Assembly (NCBI GenBank): GCA_910575565.1
Contig: CAJTFL010000001.1
Span: 124,001 to 188,000 of the forward strand
Direction of reading: 5' to 3'
DNA: 64,000 nt
Origin: Lachnospiraceae bacterium
GTDB taxonomy: Bacteria; Bacillota; Clostridia; Lachnospirales; Lachnospiraceae
Below, piece by piece: positions 25,730-34,838 of the stretch (position 1 is its first letter; every line of letters begins with the position of its first letter). Position numbers and translations under genes: made by a program. The notes beneath the pieces were generated by a model. The model ran no database searches. It saw only the letters and a list, made by a program, of their open reading frames with translations, and was not told the DNA's origin.

Positions 25730-25785
25730 TTGACAGCTGGGCGTTTGTAGTTTAGAATCTAAACAGTAGGAAAAATGGTATACCA
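25730..25785 (+). promoter_or_regulatory. Strong promoter with overlapping operator for the malY-tct operon
   Basis: TTGACA (25730-25735), an exact 17-base spacer and TAGAAT (25753-25758) give a near-consensus promoter. A perfect TGGTATACCA (25776-25785) starts about 10 bases after the expected transcription start, the classic place for a repressor. A 5' leader of about 245 bases separates it from the first gene. Confidence 0.8.
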
Positions 25786-26012
25786 GATTTGGCAAAGGAT
25801 GGAAAACCATTTTCACAATGCCCCATGCTGCAAGATGCCAAGAGTGCCGTTAGGCACGTTTTTGCGGATGGGCACGGCTGAACAGACGGCAGATTTTTTA
25901 GGAAAATTTTATAGAATTTTTATAGAAGGATCCTATGGTGCAATCGAAAAGGGGTATTGTACAAAAAGGGGATATAATTTTATAGTTTATATATAAAAAG
26001 GAGGTTGCACAA

Positions 26013-27173
26013 ATGAGTTTTGTACACGATTTTGACGAAGTAGTTGACAGGAGAGGGACGGATTCTAAGAAATATTCCCAGTATCCGGCTGATGTGCTCC
26101 CCATGTGGATTGCCGACAGCGATTTTAAGGCTCCCAAGCCGGTGGTGGATGCCTTGGTGGAGAGGATGCAGCAGGGAGTATACGGTTATACGCCCATCAG
26201 CAGCCGGCTAAGGGCAGCGGCGGCCAAGTGGCAGACCGAGCGTTTTGGCTGGAATGTGGATGAGAGCTGGGTGGAGTTTGTTCCCGGGGTAATTTCCGGC
26301 GTGATCAGCGCGGTAAGGGCACTGAGCCATCCGGGGGACAATATTGTGATCCAGACGCCTTGCTATCCGCCGTTTACCGATTTGTCTGACCACAATGGAC
26401 GCCATCTTCTGCGCAACGCCCTGGTGTTAAAGGACGGGCGGTATGAGATTGATTTCGAGGACTTTGAGGAGAAGGCTAAGGATCCCAGGACGAAGCTGTT
26501 TATCCTGTGCAATCCCCAGAATCCCACCGGACGGGTATTTACCAGGGAAGAGCTGGTCAGGCTTGGGGAAATCTGCCTAAAGCATCATGTGATTATCCTG
26601 GCGGATGAGATCCATCAGGATATGGTATACCAAGGCCATACCCATATTCCCTTTGCCAGCATTTCCAAGGAATTTGAGCAGAACACCATAGCCTTTATGA
26701 ACCCCAGCAAGACCTTCAACCTGCCGGGCTTCCGTACTGCGGCCTTTATCTCTGCCAATCCGGTATTAAAGAGCCTGGTTCACGACGTGGTTGTGAATAA
26801 TAAGGCCATCGGGGAGAATATCTGCGGCACGCTGGCATTCTGCACCGCCTATGAGCAGTGTGGGTATTACGCCGATCAGATTGCGGCATACGTGGAGAAG
26901 AACCGGGATTTGGTGGAAGAGTCCTTAAAGGATTTCGACAAGATTGACGTTATCCATGCAGAGGGAACGTATCTGCTTTGGCTGGACTGCAGGAAGACAG
27001 GCATGAGCCAGAAGGAGCTGGATGACTTCTTTGTAAATACCGTTAAGCTGGGGTTAAACAGCGGGAAGAGCTTCGGGCCGGAAGGGGAAGGCTTCCTTCG
27101 GATTAACGTAGCCTGCCCAAGGAGCACGGTGGAAGAAGCCATGAAGCGGATTGTTACGGCATTTAATGCCTGA
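26013..27173 (+). CDS. PLP-dependent aminotransferase/C-S lyase, MalY/PatB type
   Basis: Fold-type I enzyme of 386 residues. The start motif DFDEVVDRRGTDSKKY and the MWIADSDFKAPKPV signature are typical of MalY/PatB (cystathionine beta-lyase-like). The PLP lysine is in NPSKTFNLPGFRTA near residue 232, and NPQNPTGR and ADEIHQDMVY are present. ATG 26013 follows AAAAAGGAGGTTGCACAA. It leads the tctCBA genes under the operator-containing promoter. It could transaminate or cleave a sulfur or amino derivative of the imported acid. Confidence 0.88.
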   Translation: MSFVHDFDEVVDRRGTDSKKYSQYPADVLPMWIADSDFKAPKPVVDALVERMQQGVYGYTPISSRLRAAAAKWQTERFGWNVDESWVEFVPGVISGVISAVRALSHPGDNIVIQTPCYPPFTDLSDHNGRHLLRNALVLKDGRYEIDFEDFEEKAKDPRTKLFILCNPQNPTGRVFTREELVRLGEICLKHHVIILADEIHQDMVYQGHTHIPFASISKEFEQNTIAFMNPSKTFNLPGFRTAAFISANPVLKSLVHDVVVNNKAIGENICGTLAFCTAYEQCGYYADQIAAYVEKNRDLVEESLKDFDKIDVIHAEGTYLLWLDCRKTGMSQKELDDFFVNTVKLGLNSGKSFGPEGEGFLRINVACPRSTVEEAMKRIVTAFNA

Positions 27174-27289
27174 TAACAATAAATGTATTCGCCGTTAAAA
27201 ATTCCCTGTTTATATTCAGCGGAGTTTATTGGCAAAGGGAGGGTTTTTTGGCGCGGATGCAAACAATACATAGAAAAGGAGAAAGAAGT

Positions 27290-28363
27290 ATGAAAAAAAG
27301 AATCGCAGCAGCATTATTATGTGCAGGTCTGGCGGTAACATCCCTGGCCGGATGTTCTGGCGGCTCTGATAAGTCTGGCGGCGGCGCTGCTACCACGGCG
27401 GCTCCGGCAGCAGGCGGTGAGACAAAGGCGGCAGAGGGTGATCAGGCAGAAGAAACCAAAGCGGCTTCCAGCAACACCGACTTCCCCAAAAAGAATATTA
27501 AGGTTATCGTTCCTTACGATGCAGGCGGCGGCGTAGACATTACCACCCGTATCCTGGCAGAGGCTGCAGGCAAGGACTACTTCAACGGCAACAGCCTGAT
27601 CGTTGAGAATATGCCCGGCGGCGGCGCCGTAATCGGCCATACCGCGGTAGCGAACTCCGATCCTGACGGCTATACCCTGTTGGCTTATACCAGCGCTATT
27701 GTAAATAACCCGCTGTTAAAGGATGTTACCTATACCTTAGGCGATTTCAAGACCTTAGGCATGGTTTGCTTCGATCCGGAGATCCTGGTAGTTCCGCCTA
27801 CATCTCCCTACAAGACCTATGAGGAATTCATCGCTTACGCTAAGGAGAACCCGGTAAAGGTAGCTACCCCCGGGCATTCCACTTCCCACCATATCGCGGC
27901 GATGCAGTTTGCTAAGGCCAATGACTTAAAGTTCGAGTACCTGCACAATGATTCCGCTTCCGTTCAGATGCAGCAGTTAATGGGCGGCCACTGTGACGCG
28001 GCCTTCATGGCAGTAGGCGAGACCGTAAGCCAGATCGGCGACGGAACCATCATCGGCCTTGCCCAGGCAGGCGAGGAGAGGAACCCCAACATCCCCGACG
28101 TCCCCACCTTTATTGAGTGCGGCGGAGATATGGTTGCCGGTGCTTTCCGTGGCTATGCTTGCCCCGCAGGCGTTCCTGATGACGTATACCAGGTTCTGGT
28201 AGACGAGTTTGACAAGATCATCACCTCTGAAAAGTTCATCAAGGGCATGGAAGACGCTGCCATTCCTTATTCCTATAAGAATGCTGCCGATTTCCAGGAG
28301 TATGCAAACCAGTGCTCCGCAGATCTTGAGCCGTTGGTTGACGAGCTGAAGGCCGGGAAATAA
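27290..28363 (+). CDS. tctC: Tripartite tricarboxylate transporter, substrate-binding lipoprotein
   Basis: ATG 27290 after AAAAGGAGAAAGAAGT starts a lipoprotein signal with lipobox LAGC (Cys22). A Ala/Gly/Thr linker follows, then a Bug-type binding domain: YDAGGGVDITTRILAEAAG, VENMPGGGAVIGHTAVA and DPDGYTLL. The 357 residues are normal once the linker is counted. Bug/TctC proteins bind carboxylates such as citrate, tartrate or nicotinate-like acids. The earlier in-frame ATG at 27248 lacks a binding site. Confidence 0.93.
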   Translation: MKKRIAAALLCAGLAVTSLAGCSGGSDKSGGGAATTAAPAAGGETKAAEGDQAEETKAASSNTDFPKKNIKVIVPYDAGGGVDITTRILAEAAGKDYFNGNSLIVENMPGGGAVIGHTAVANSDPDGYTLLAYTSAIVNNPLLKDVTYTLGDFKTLGMVCFDPEILVVPPTSPYKTYEEFIAYAKENPVKVATPGHSTSHHIAAMQFAKANDLKFEYLHNDSASVQMQQLMGGHCDAAFMAVGETVSQIGDGTIIGLAQAGEERNPNIPDVPTFIECGGDMVAGAFRGYACPAGVPDDVYQVLVDEFDKIITSEKFIKGMEDAAIPYSYKNAADFQEYANQCSADLEPLVDELKAGK

Positions 28364-28411
28364 TTAAGCGGCAATCATTAAGCTGTAAGTACGGAAGAAT
28401 TGATTTTTAGG

Positions 28412-28449
28412 ATTGCCGCGAAGCGCCTGTAAAGCGGCTTCGCGGCAAT
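28412..28449 (+). other. Strong intercistronic hairpin between tctC and tctB
   Basis: A perfect 13-base stem, ATTGCCGCGAAGC (28412-28424) and GCTTCGCGGCAAT (28437-28449), lies 48 bases after the tctC stop. It lacks a T-run, so it looks more like a processing or mRNA-stabilising structure than a full terminator. It would let the binding protein be made in excess of the membrane subunits. Confidence 0.7.
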
Positions 28450-28479
28450 TTAAAACTCCCTTGGTAAGGAGGTGCGGTA

Positions 28480-28917
28480 TTGAATAAAAAACAATTAATC
28501 ATTGAACTGGCTATGCCCATCGTATTTGCACTTGTGTCGGTTTATGTGATTGTAAAGGCGATCCCTATGGAGAGCGAGGGCGTGTTCCCGATTATGTCGG
28601 CAGGCGTGCTTTTAGCCTGTGCCGTGTACCTTTTCGTGGAAACCTTGATAAAGCAGAAGGCCGTGGTAAAGCTGGAGGGCGTGAACCTTCCTATGGTAGG
28701 GCTTACGATTCTGGCGCTGGTGCTTTACGTGGTGCTGTTAAAACGGATTGGCTACCTGATTGATACTTTCCTGCTTTGCGCCTTTATCATGCGTTTTTTA
28801 GGCTATAAGAAGCTGGGCGTGATTGGGATTTGTTCCCTGGCTGCAGTGGCAGGTACGTTCTTTGTATTTAAGGTGTTATTGTCGGTTCCGCTGCCGATGA
28901 TATTCCTGGATTTTTAA
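28480..28917 (+). CDS. tctB: Tripartite tricarboxylate transporter, small membrane subunit
   Basis: The start is TTG 28480, preceded by AAGGAGGTGCGGTA. The 145 residues form four hydrophobic segments (near 7-25, 38-55, 72-90 and 118-140), as in TctB. It is followed 12 bases later by tctA. Confidence 0.88.
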   Translation: MNKKQLIIELAMPIVFALVSVYVIVKAIPMESEGVFPIMSAGVLLACAVYLFVETLIKQKAVVKLEGVNLPMVGLTILALVLYVVLLKRIGYLIDTFLLCAFIMRFLGYKKLGVIGICSLAAVAGTFFVFKVLLSVPLPMIFLDF

Positions 28918-28929
28918 GGAGGTGGGCGC

Positions 28930-30441
28930 ATGAGCGGTATATTATTAGGATTGGGCCAATTATGCCAGCCCATTGCACTGTTAGGCCTTTTGGGCGGCGT
29001 GGTTATCGGTTTGATCGTAGGTTCTCTGCCTGGATTAAACGACAGCATTACCATGGCGGTGCTGATTCCCATTACCTTCGGCATGGAGCCGCAGGTAGCT
29101 ATCTGCCTTTTGGTAGGCATCTACTGCGCTTCGGCCTGCGGCGGTTCCGTCCCCTCTATTCTGCTAAAGATCCCTGGGACGGCTTCGGCTACGGTAACGG
29201 CGTATGATGGTTATCCCATGACCCAGAAGGGGAAGAGCGGCGAGGCTCTCGGCCTTGCCATCTCCAGTTCCACCTTCGGCGGGTTAACCAGTGCCATCGT
29301 GTTATTATTCCTGTCCCCATTCCTGGCAAAGCAGGCCTTAAAGTTCGGGCCTCCCGAGTACTTTATGCTGGCTGTTTTGGGCATGAGCACCGTAATCGGC
29401 ATGGCAGGGGACAATATTGTAAAGAATGTGCTGGCTATGGCCGTAGGCTTGATTTTCAGCTGTATTGGCATGAGCCCCCAGACGGGACTGGCTCGTTTCA
29501 CCTTCGGGCAGGTCAGCTTAATGGATGGAATTTCCTTAATCCCCATGCTCATCGGTTTGTTCGGTATCACCTCCATCCTGGAGATGATCGAGGGCATTAA
29601 GAAAAATCCGAAGGTAGAGGAATTTAAGGAAAGCGTAAAGGAAAACTACCAGAGGGTAAAGGTGGCCCTGCCGGATCGGAAGATGGCAAAGCGGCTGCTT
29701 CCTATCTGGATTCAGTCCAGTTTTATCGGGAACATCATCGGAATCATCCCTGGGGCCGGCATGATCATGGCAATCTTTATGGCCTATGACCAGGCTTCCA
29801 GAAGGTGTCCCAACTTAGAATTCGGAACCGGCGTGCCTGAAGGCATTGCCGCTCCGGAATCGGCAAACAATGCGGTTGTGGCAAGCTCCATGGTTCCCCT
29901 CCTTTCCCTGGGCGTTCCCGGAAACTCCACTTCCTCCCTGTTCTTAGGCGCACTGACCATCCAGGGCTTAAGGACCGGCCCAAGCCTGTTTAAGGATACG
30001 CCGGAGATGGCATATATGATTATCCTTGGCTTTATCGTGGCCAATATCATTATGCTTCCCTTATCCTTATTCTACTGTAATTTCCTGGCCAGCGCCGTGC
30101 TGCGGTTAAAGAGGGAAATTTTAAGCGGCGTGGTTCTGACCTTGTGCGTAACCGGCGCCTTTGCGGTAAGCAACAATATTTTCAATATTTACATCATGGT
30201 ATTCTTCGGCTTCATCGGGTATACCTTCAACAAGTATAAGATTCCTCAGTCGTCGCTAATCCTGGCGTCGATTTTAGGAAGCATGATGGAGAGCAACTGG
30301 ACCCAGAGCATGGTATTTGCCAATGGCTCCCTGTCTGTATTCGTGACAAGGCCGTTAAGCTTAGGACTATTGATCCTTTCCATTATCTTTATCGGGATGC
30401 CTATTGTAAAGCGCATGAAAGCCAAGAAGGCAGCAGCGTAA
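28930..30441 (+). CDS. tctA: Tripartite tricarboxylate transporter, large membrane subunit
   Basis: TctA of 503 residues with about 11-12 membrane segments. The family motif GSLPGLNDSITMAVLIPITFG is close to the N-terminus (near residue 32), and GIIPGAGMIMAIFMAYDQ and PESANNAV lie in the middle. It should drive ion-coupled uptake of the acid delivered by TctC. A terminator follows directly. Confidence 0.95.
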   Translation: MSGILLGLGQLCQPIALLGLLGGVVIGLIVGSLPGLNDSITMAVLIPITFGMEPQVAICLLVGIYCASACGGSVPSILLKIPGTASATVTAYDGYPMTQKGKSGEALGLAISSSTFGGLTSAIVLLFLSPFLAKQALKFGPPEYFMLAVLGMSTVIGMAGDNIVKNVLAMAVGLIFSCIGMSPQTGLARFTFGQVSLMDGISLIPMLIGLFGITSILEMIEGIKKNPKVEEFKESVKENYQRVKVALPDRKMAKRLLPIWIQSSFIGNIIGIIPGAGMIMAIFMAYDQASRRCPNLEFGTGVPEGIAAPESANNAVVASSMVPLLSLGVPGNSTSSLFLGALTIQGLRTGPSLFKDTPEMAYMIILGFIVANIIMLPLSLFYCNFLASAVLRLKREILSGVVLTLCVTGAFAVSNNIFNIYIMVFFGFIGYTFNKYKIPQSSLILASILGSMMESNWTQSMVFANGSLSVFVTRPLSLGLLILSIIFIGMPIVKRMKAKKAAA

Positions 30442-30449
30442 AATAATGT

Positions 30450-30482
30450 GAAGAAAGAGCTTCCGCCGGAGGCTCTTTCTTC
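30450..30482 (+). terminator. Terminator after tctA
   Basis: GAAGAAAGAGCTTCC pairs with GGAGGCTCTTTCTTC (one bulge) around a short GCC loop. The stem itself ends in T-rich sequence. Confidence 0.8.
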
Positions 30483-30547
30483 ATCTCAATAGAAAAATGC
30501 ATAGAAAAGTGCAGTTTTGCGGATAATTTTTATGAGGAGACAAGCAG

Positions 30548-31450
30548 ATGAAACTAACGCAAATGGAATATTTTTCGCAGGTATGCCGCGACGGAAGCAT
30601 CACCCGGGCTGCCAAGGAGCTTCATCTTTCCCAGCCATCTATCACGGCGGCAATCCATGAGATGGAGAAGGAGCTGGGAGTAAATCTATTTCTGCGGCGG
30701 AACAATAAGCTGCAGCTTACGGAAGAAGGCGCTTTTGTGCTGGAACGGGTTCGGGTGATCCTGCGGAACGTGGAGAATTTAAAGCGGGATTTAAAGGATT
30801 TTACCGGGCAGAAAAACCATATCCGCCTGGGCGTGCCCTTACAGATTGGAGCCTTCCTTTTGCCCATACTTTTTGCCAAGTTCCGGGAGGCTTATCCGGA
30901 AATTAAGCTGGAGATCCAGGAGAACGGCGCTTATGATATCGTGAAAAGCCTGCTGGACGATCAGCTGGATATGGCCATATTATCCATTGATTCTTCCCGG
31001 AAATGGGACGTGGAATGGACCCATTTGTATAACAGCCAGTTTTGCTTCTGCGTGGGAGAGGGGCATCCCCTAGCTAAGCGGGAGTCGATTACCTTCTCGG
31101 AGGCCTGCCGGTTCCCGGTGGTGGTGTTTAAGGAAGGTTTTTACGTTAATGACCGGGTGCGGGAGCGCATCCATGAGTGCGGCGTGGCTCCGGAGATCCG
31201 CATGGAAACCGGACAGCTCCACACCATTAAAAGCATGGTGCTCCACGGCGGCTGCGGAGCCTTCCTGCTGCAGGAGGCAGTGCGGCTGGATGAGTCTATC
31301 CGGGCCATTCCCCTAGATCCTCCCCTGGAGGCGGAGATCGGCCTGATTACCAGGAAGGGAAAGGTGATCTATGAGGACGCCAAGACGCTGATCCGTTTTG
31401 TGAAGGAAGAGCTGCAGGAGAAGCTCACGGAAAATAATGGTTTTCTATGA
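30548..31450 (+). CDS. LysR-family regulator
   Basis: An N-terminal helix-turn-helix covers residues 1-60 (ITRAAKELHLSQPSITAAIHEME), and a type 2 periplasmic-binding-like effector domain runs from about 90 to 295. At 300 residues it is a standard LysR protein. It lies 78 bases upstream of the aminotransferase-dehydratase operon in the same direction, which is probably its target; the usual divergent arrangement is absent. Confidence 0.92.
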   Translation: MKLTQMEYFSQVCRDGSITRAAKELHLSQPSITAAIHEMEKELGVNLFLRRNNKLQLTEEGAFVLERVRVILRNVENLKRDLKDFTGQKNHIRLGVPLQIGAFLLPILFAKFREAYPEIKLEIQENGAYDIVKSLLDDQLDMAILSIDSSRKWDVEWTHLYNSQFCFCVGEGHPLAKRESITFSEACRFPVVVFKEGFYVNDRVRERIHECGVAPEIRMETGQLHTIKSMVLHGGCGAFLLQEAVRLDESIRAIPLDPPLEAEIGLITRKGKVIYEDAKTLIRFVKEELQEKLTENNGFL

Positions 31451-31469
31451 TCGCATAAAAAAGCGGTAG

Positions 31470-31499
31470 TTTACAACCGTCATTTCCTTCCCGTATAAT
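31470..31499 (+). promoter_or_regulatory. Promoter of the aminotransferase-dehydratase operon
   Basis: TTTACA (31470-31475), an 18-base spacer and a perfect TATAAT (31494-31499) lie 30 bases before the start codon. Confidence 0.7.
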
Positions 31500-31528
31500 G
31501 AAAGCAAAGAAAGGGAAGGAGAGGGGAA

Positions 31529-32788
31529 ATGGATTACGTAACGTTAGCAAAACATTCGGTGCGGGAATACGCCCCGGATAAGATTTTTGAGGCCAGCCAG
31601 AAGGCGAAGGCGTCCATAGCCCGTTTAGGGGAGGATCAGGTAATTAACTCCACCTTGGGGGAATGCCTGGACGATGAGGGGAGGCTGATGGTGCTGCCGG
31701 TGGTGGAGCATCTTCTGCGCACCATGCCGGTGGAGGAGATTTGCAGCTATGCGCCTATCGCGGGGATTGCCGGGTTTAATGAGGCAGTGGAGATTTCCCT
31801 CTTTGGCGAGGGGAAGAACCGTTTCCACGTGTCGGCTGTGGCTACGCCCGGCGGCTGCGGTGCGCTGCGCCACCTGGTGTGGAATTTCCTGGATGAGGGG
31901 GATGCCATGCTGACCACGGACTGGCATTGGGGGCCTTACCGGAATATTTGTGAAGAGCACGGGAGGAAGCTGGAAACCTTCCCCATGTTTGACGATCAGG
32001 ATAACTTCCATGTGGAAGCCATGGAAGAAAGCCTTGAGGCGCTGTTAAAGCGTCAGAAGCAGGTGGTCCTGGCCTTAAATACGCCGGCCAATAACCCTAC
32101 CGGTTATTCCATGACCAAGGAGGAAATGGACAGGACGGTGGAGGTAATCAGGCGCTGCGGGAAGCAGTATCCGGACAGGAATATCACCTTCTGCCTGGAT
32201 GTATCTTACATTGATTTTGACGATACCTTTGAACGCACCCGGGAAATCTTTGACAGCATCCGGGATATGCCCGCAAATACCATGGCTCTGGCGGTGTTTA
32301 GCATGTCCAAAAGCTATACCATGTGCGGGATGCGATGCGGGGCGCTGGTCTGCCTGGGAGAGACGGAGGAGGCGGCGGAAACTTTTAAGGCGGCCATGTC
32401 CTACTCTTCCCGTTCTGTGTGGTCTAATGTGGTTCGGGCGGCTCAGAAAGTTTTGGTGGACATTAACTTAAACCCGGAGCTTAAGGCGGAAGCGGACAGG
32501 CAGCGGGAAGGCTTTAAAAAGCAAATCAGCGCCAGGGGACAGGCTTTTTACCGGGAGGCTAAAGAGGTGGGCTTAAAGTGCTGCCCATATCGGAACGGTT
32601 ACTTTATCGCCATCCCCTGTGAGAATCCGGCCAGGGTGGCCCAGATTTTGTGTGAGGAAAACGTATTCGTCGTGCCTTTGGCGAAGGGGCTTCGGTTCTC
32701 GCCTTGTGCAGTTACCATGGAAAAGTGCCTGCGGGCGCCTAAGTTAATCAGAGCCGCAGTGGAAAAAGGAAAGGAGGAGAGCAGATGA
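31529..32788 (+). CDS. Class I/II PLP-dependent aminotransferase
   Basis: The 419-residue protein has the fold-type I pattern: ALNTPANNPTGYSM near residue 180, DVSYIDFDD near 228 and the PLP lysine in FSMSKSYTMCGMRCGAL near 262. It is closest in feel to aromatic or aspartate-type aminotransferases found in Clostridia. ATG 31529 follows AAGGAGAGGGGAA. It overlaps the next gene by four bases (ATGA). The substrate is unknown. Confidence 0.85.
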   Translation: MDYVTLAKHSVREYAPDKIFEASQKAKASIARLGEDQVINSTLGECLDDEGRLMVLPVVEHLLRTMPVEEICSYAPIAGIAGFNEAVEISLFGEGKNRFHVSAVATPGGCGALRHLVWNFLDEGDAMLTTDWHWGPYRNICEEHGRKLETFPMFDDQDNFHVEAMEESLEALLKRQKQVVLALNTPANNPTGYSMTKEEMDRTVEVIRRCGKQYPDRNITFCLDVSYIDFDDTFERTREIFDSIRDMPANTMALAVFSMSKSYTMCGMRCGALVCLGETEEAAETFKAAMSYSSRSVWSNVVRAAQKVLVDINLNPELKAEADRQREGFKKQISARGQAFYREAKEVGLKCCPYRNGYFIAIPCENPARVAQILCEENVFVVPLAKGLRFSPCAVTMEKCLRAPKLIRAAVEKGKEESR

Positions 32789-33969
32789 AAATAACCGATG
32801 TAAAAGTTGTCCCGGTAAATAAATTTTTGTTTGTGAAGGTCTTTACGGACGAGGGGATTACCGGCCTTGGGGAATCAGGGGACTGGGGATATCTGGAATC
32901 CTCCGGCGAGGTAATCCGTTCCTTCAGGGAATATCTGATAGGCCAGGATCCCTTGCGCATCGAGCATCACTGGGAGTATATGTATCGGTGCTTTCATTTC
33001 CGCGGGGCGGCTGTGATGGGAGCCTTAAGCGCCATCGATATCGCTCTTTACGATATTGCGGGCAAGTATTACGGGGTTCCGGTATACCAGCTTTTAGGCG
33101 GAAAGTGCCGGGACAAGGTGCGGGTATATTCCCATGTGTCCGGCGGATCCTTCGAGGAGCTTTTGGAAAGCTGCCTGGCGGAAAAGGAGAAGGGCTTTAC
33201 GGCTATCGGCCACCTTTCCCCCTTCTTGGACGAGCCCCGCTCCCAGCCCTATTTTGAGACGTATGCCAGGAAGATTGCCGGCGGGGCAGAGCGCATCGGG
33301 AAGATCCGGGAAGCCGTAGGTCTGGATGTGGATCTGTGCATCGAAAACCACCGGCGGCTAAACCCGGCGGAGGCGGTGGCCCTGGCGGTTCAGTTAGAGC
33401 CTTTGCTGCCGATGTTTTATGAGGATCCCTTAATTCCCGATAACTTTGATTCCATGGCCTGGGTGGCGTCCAAGATTCGGATTCCCCTGGCTACGGGCGA
33501 GCGGATCCATACGCCCCAGGAATACCAGATGTTAGTGAAGCGGCAGGCCCTGGACTACCTTCGGGTCAGCATCTGCGTCTGCGGCGGGTTTACGGGGGCG
33601 AAGAAGATTGCGGCAATCGCCGAGGCGAACCACTTAGGGATCATTCCCCACAATCCTTTAAGCCCGGTGGCTACGGCGGCCTGTATCCAGCTGGATGCGG
33701 CGACGCCCTGCTTTACCATCCAGGAATACCCGGATCCCAACGGTCCTGCGGCTCATTCCCGCTTTGTCTTTGAGCATACGGGAAAATCCTCCTTTAAGGT
33801 TTCGGATATGGTGGATCAGATGCCGGAGTGCGAAGGCGGCTTCCTGATCGTCCCTGACCGGCCGGGGCTGGGAATCCAGCTGATCGATGGGGCGGAAGAG
33901 AAATTCCCCTTTGAGCGGAGGAAGGTCGTCACCAGGCTGACCACCGACGGGGCGGTTATGGATCAGTAA
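32785..33969 (+). CDS. Enolase-superfamily dehydratase (mandelate racemase/galactonate dehydratase type)
   Basis: The N-terminal capping domain is followed by a barrel with acidic metal ligands in the usual order: VDLCIENHRR near 183, MFYEDPLIPD near 213 and ATGERIHTP near 236-244. A catalytic His is in GIIPHNPLSPVA near 291, the DgoD-like place. This supports dehydration or epimerisation of a sugar acid or hydroxy acid. Translation is coupled to the aminotransferase. Length (394) fits the family. Substrate is not predictable from sequence. Confidence 0.87.
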   Translation: MKITDVKVVPVNKFLFVKVFTDEGITGLGESGDWGYLESSGEVIRSFREYLIGQDPLRIEHHWEYMYRCFHFRGAAVMGALSAIDIALYDIAGKYYGVPVYQLLGGKCRDKVRVYSHVSGGSFEELLESCLAEKEKGFTAIGHLSPFLDEPRSQPYFETYARKIAGGAERIGKIREAVGLDVDLCIENHRRLNPAEAVALAVQLEPLLPMFYEDPLIPDNFDSMAWVASKIRIPLATGERIHTPQEYQMLVKRQALDYLRVSICVCGGFTGAKKIAAIAEANHLGIIPHNPLSPVATAACIQLDAATPCFTIQEYPDPNGPAAHSRFVFEHTGKSSFKVSDMVDQMPECEGGFLIVPDRPGLGIQLIDGAEEKFPFERRKVVTRLTTDGAVMDQ

Positions 33970-33975
33970 TCAGTG

Positions 33976-34055
33976 AATTAGTGAATTGCCCGCAGGCGCT
34001 TCCAGGGATTAGCTATGGGAGTAATGAATTGCCTACAGGCGCTTCCGGGAATCTG
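33976..34055 (+). repeat. 40-base direct repeat after the dehydratase gene
   Basis: Two near-identical units of about 40 bases, each with TGAATTGCC, CAGGCGCTTCC and ATGGGAG, lie head to tail in the gap. A T-run at 34085-34091 after GC-rich sequence may act as a terminator. Confidence 0.6.
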
Positions 34056-34108
34056 GCATGGGAGATTTCCGGGAGCGCAGGGCATTTTTTTGTTTAAGGA
34101 GGGGAAAG

Positions 34109-34732
34109 ATGCAGGATAAAAAAATGCTGGATATTTTGTTTGTAACGGATTTCGTCTGCCCTTACTGCCTGGTGGCCAAGGAGGCCTTAAACCAAGCGCT
34201 TAAGGAAGGGGGCGTCAAGGCAAAAATCCGGATTTATCCTCTGGAGCTTACGGAAGAACCGAAAGAGCGGATTGATACCTACCACGATCAAAACCGGAAG
34301 GAACGGTATCAGGTTCTTAAAAAGCCTGCCGAGGAATTAGGGCTTGCAATGAAATTCCCGCCCGCGGTAGTCCCCAGGCCGTATACCAGGCTGGCCTTTG
34401 AAGGCTGGTTTTTCGCGGAAGAGAAGGGTCTGGGGAACGCTTATGGGGATCTGGTATACAAGGCTTATTTTATTGAAGAAAAAGATATCGGGGACATGGA
34501 AGTGCTGACAGTTTTGGCAGAAAAAGCCGGGCTTGACCGGGAGGAATACCGGGATGCCCTGCTAACCGGGAAATATACCCAGAAAGAAAAAGAAGCCTTG
34601 CGGTATGCCAGGGATGAACTTAAAGTCAGGAAGATTCCCACGGTTTATCTAAATGGCAGGGAAGTGTCTTTAAAGATGTATACAAAAGAAGAAATGGCAG
34701 GGCTCCTTGCAAAGGCATCTCCTGCGCCATAG
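34109..34732 (+). CDS. DsbA/FrnE-family thioredoxin-fold protein
   Basis: The start is ATG 34109 after AAGGAGGGGAAAG; an upstream in-frame ATG at 34058 has no site. The CXXC motif is CPYC near residue 15, and the conserved cis-Pro is in RKIPTVYLNG near 180. There is no signal peptide, so it is cytoplasmic, as in FrnE or HCCA-isomerase-like proteins. It has 207 residues and probably acts in thiol-disulfide exchange. Confidence 0.85.
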   Translation: MQDKKMLDILFVTDFVCPYCLVAKEALNQALKEGGVKAKIRIYPLELTEEPKERIDTYHDQNRKERYQVLKKPAEELGLAMKFPPAVVPRPYTRLAFEGWFFAEEKGLGNAYGDLVYKAYFIEEKDIGDMEVLTVLAEKAGLDREEYRDALLTGKYTQKEKEALRYARDELKVRKIPTVYLNGREVSLKMYTKEEMAGLLAKASPAP

Positions 34733-34838
34733 GCGGTTAGATTGGCGTTGGATTAGTATTAGATTAGCGAATTTCAAAATGGGATTTCCAAAGTGTTTAG
34801 GCAGCGTGAGGTTTGTCCTTTTGTCCTTCAGTCGGTCT

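Noticed and set aside
25518..25996. Two short frames upstream of the malY-like gene
   Set aside because: No binding sites; one overlaps the promoter and operator, the other the leader.
26625..26634. TGGTATACCA inside the malY-like coding region
   Set aside because: Within a coding frame and far from a promoter; likely chance, although an intragenic operator is possible.
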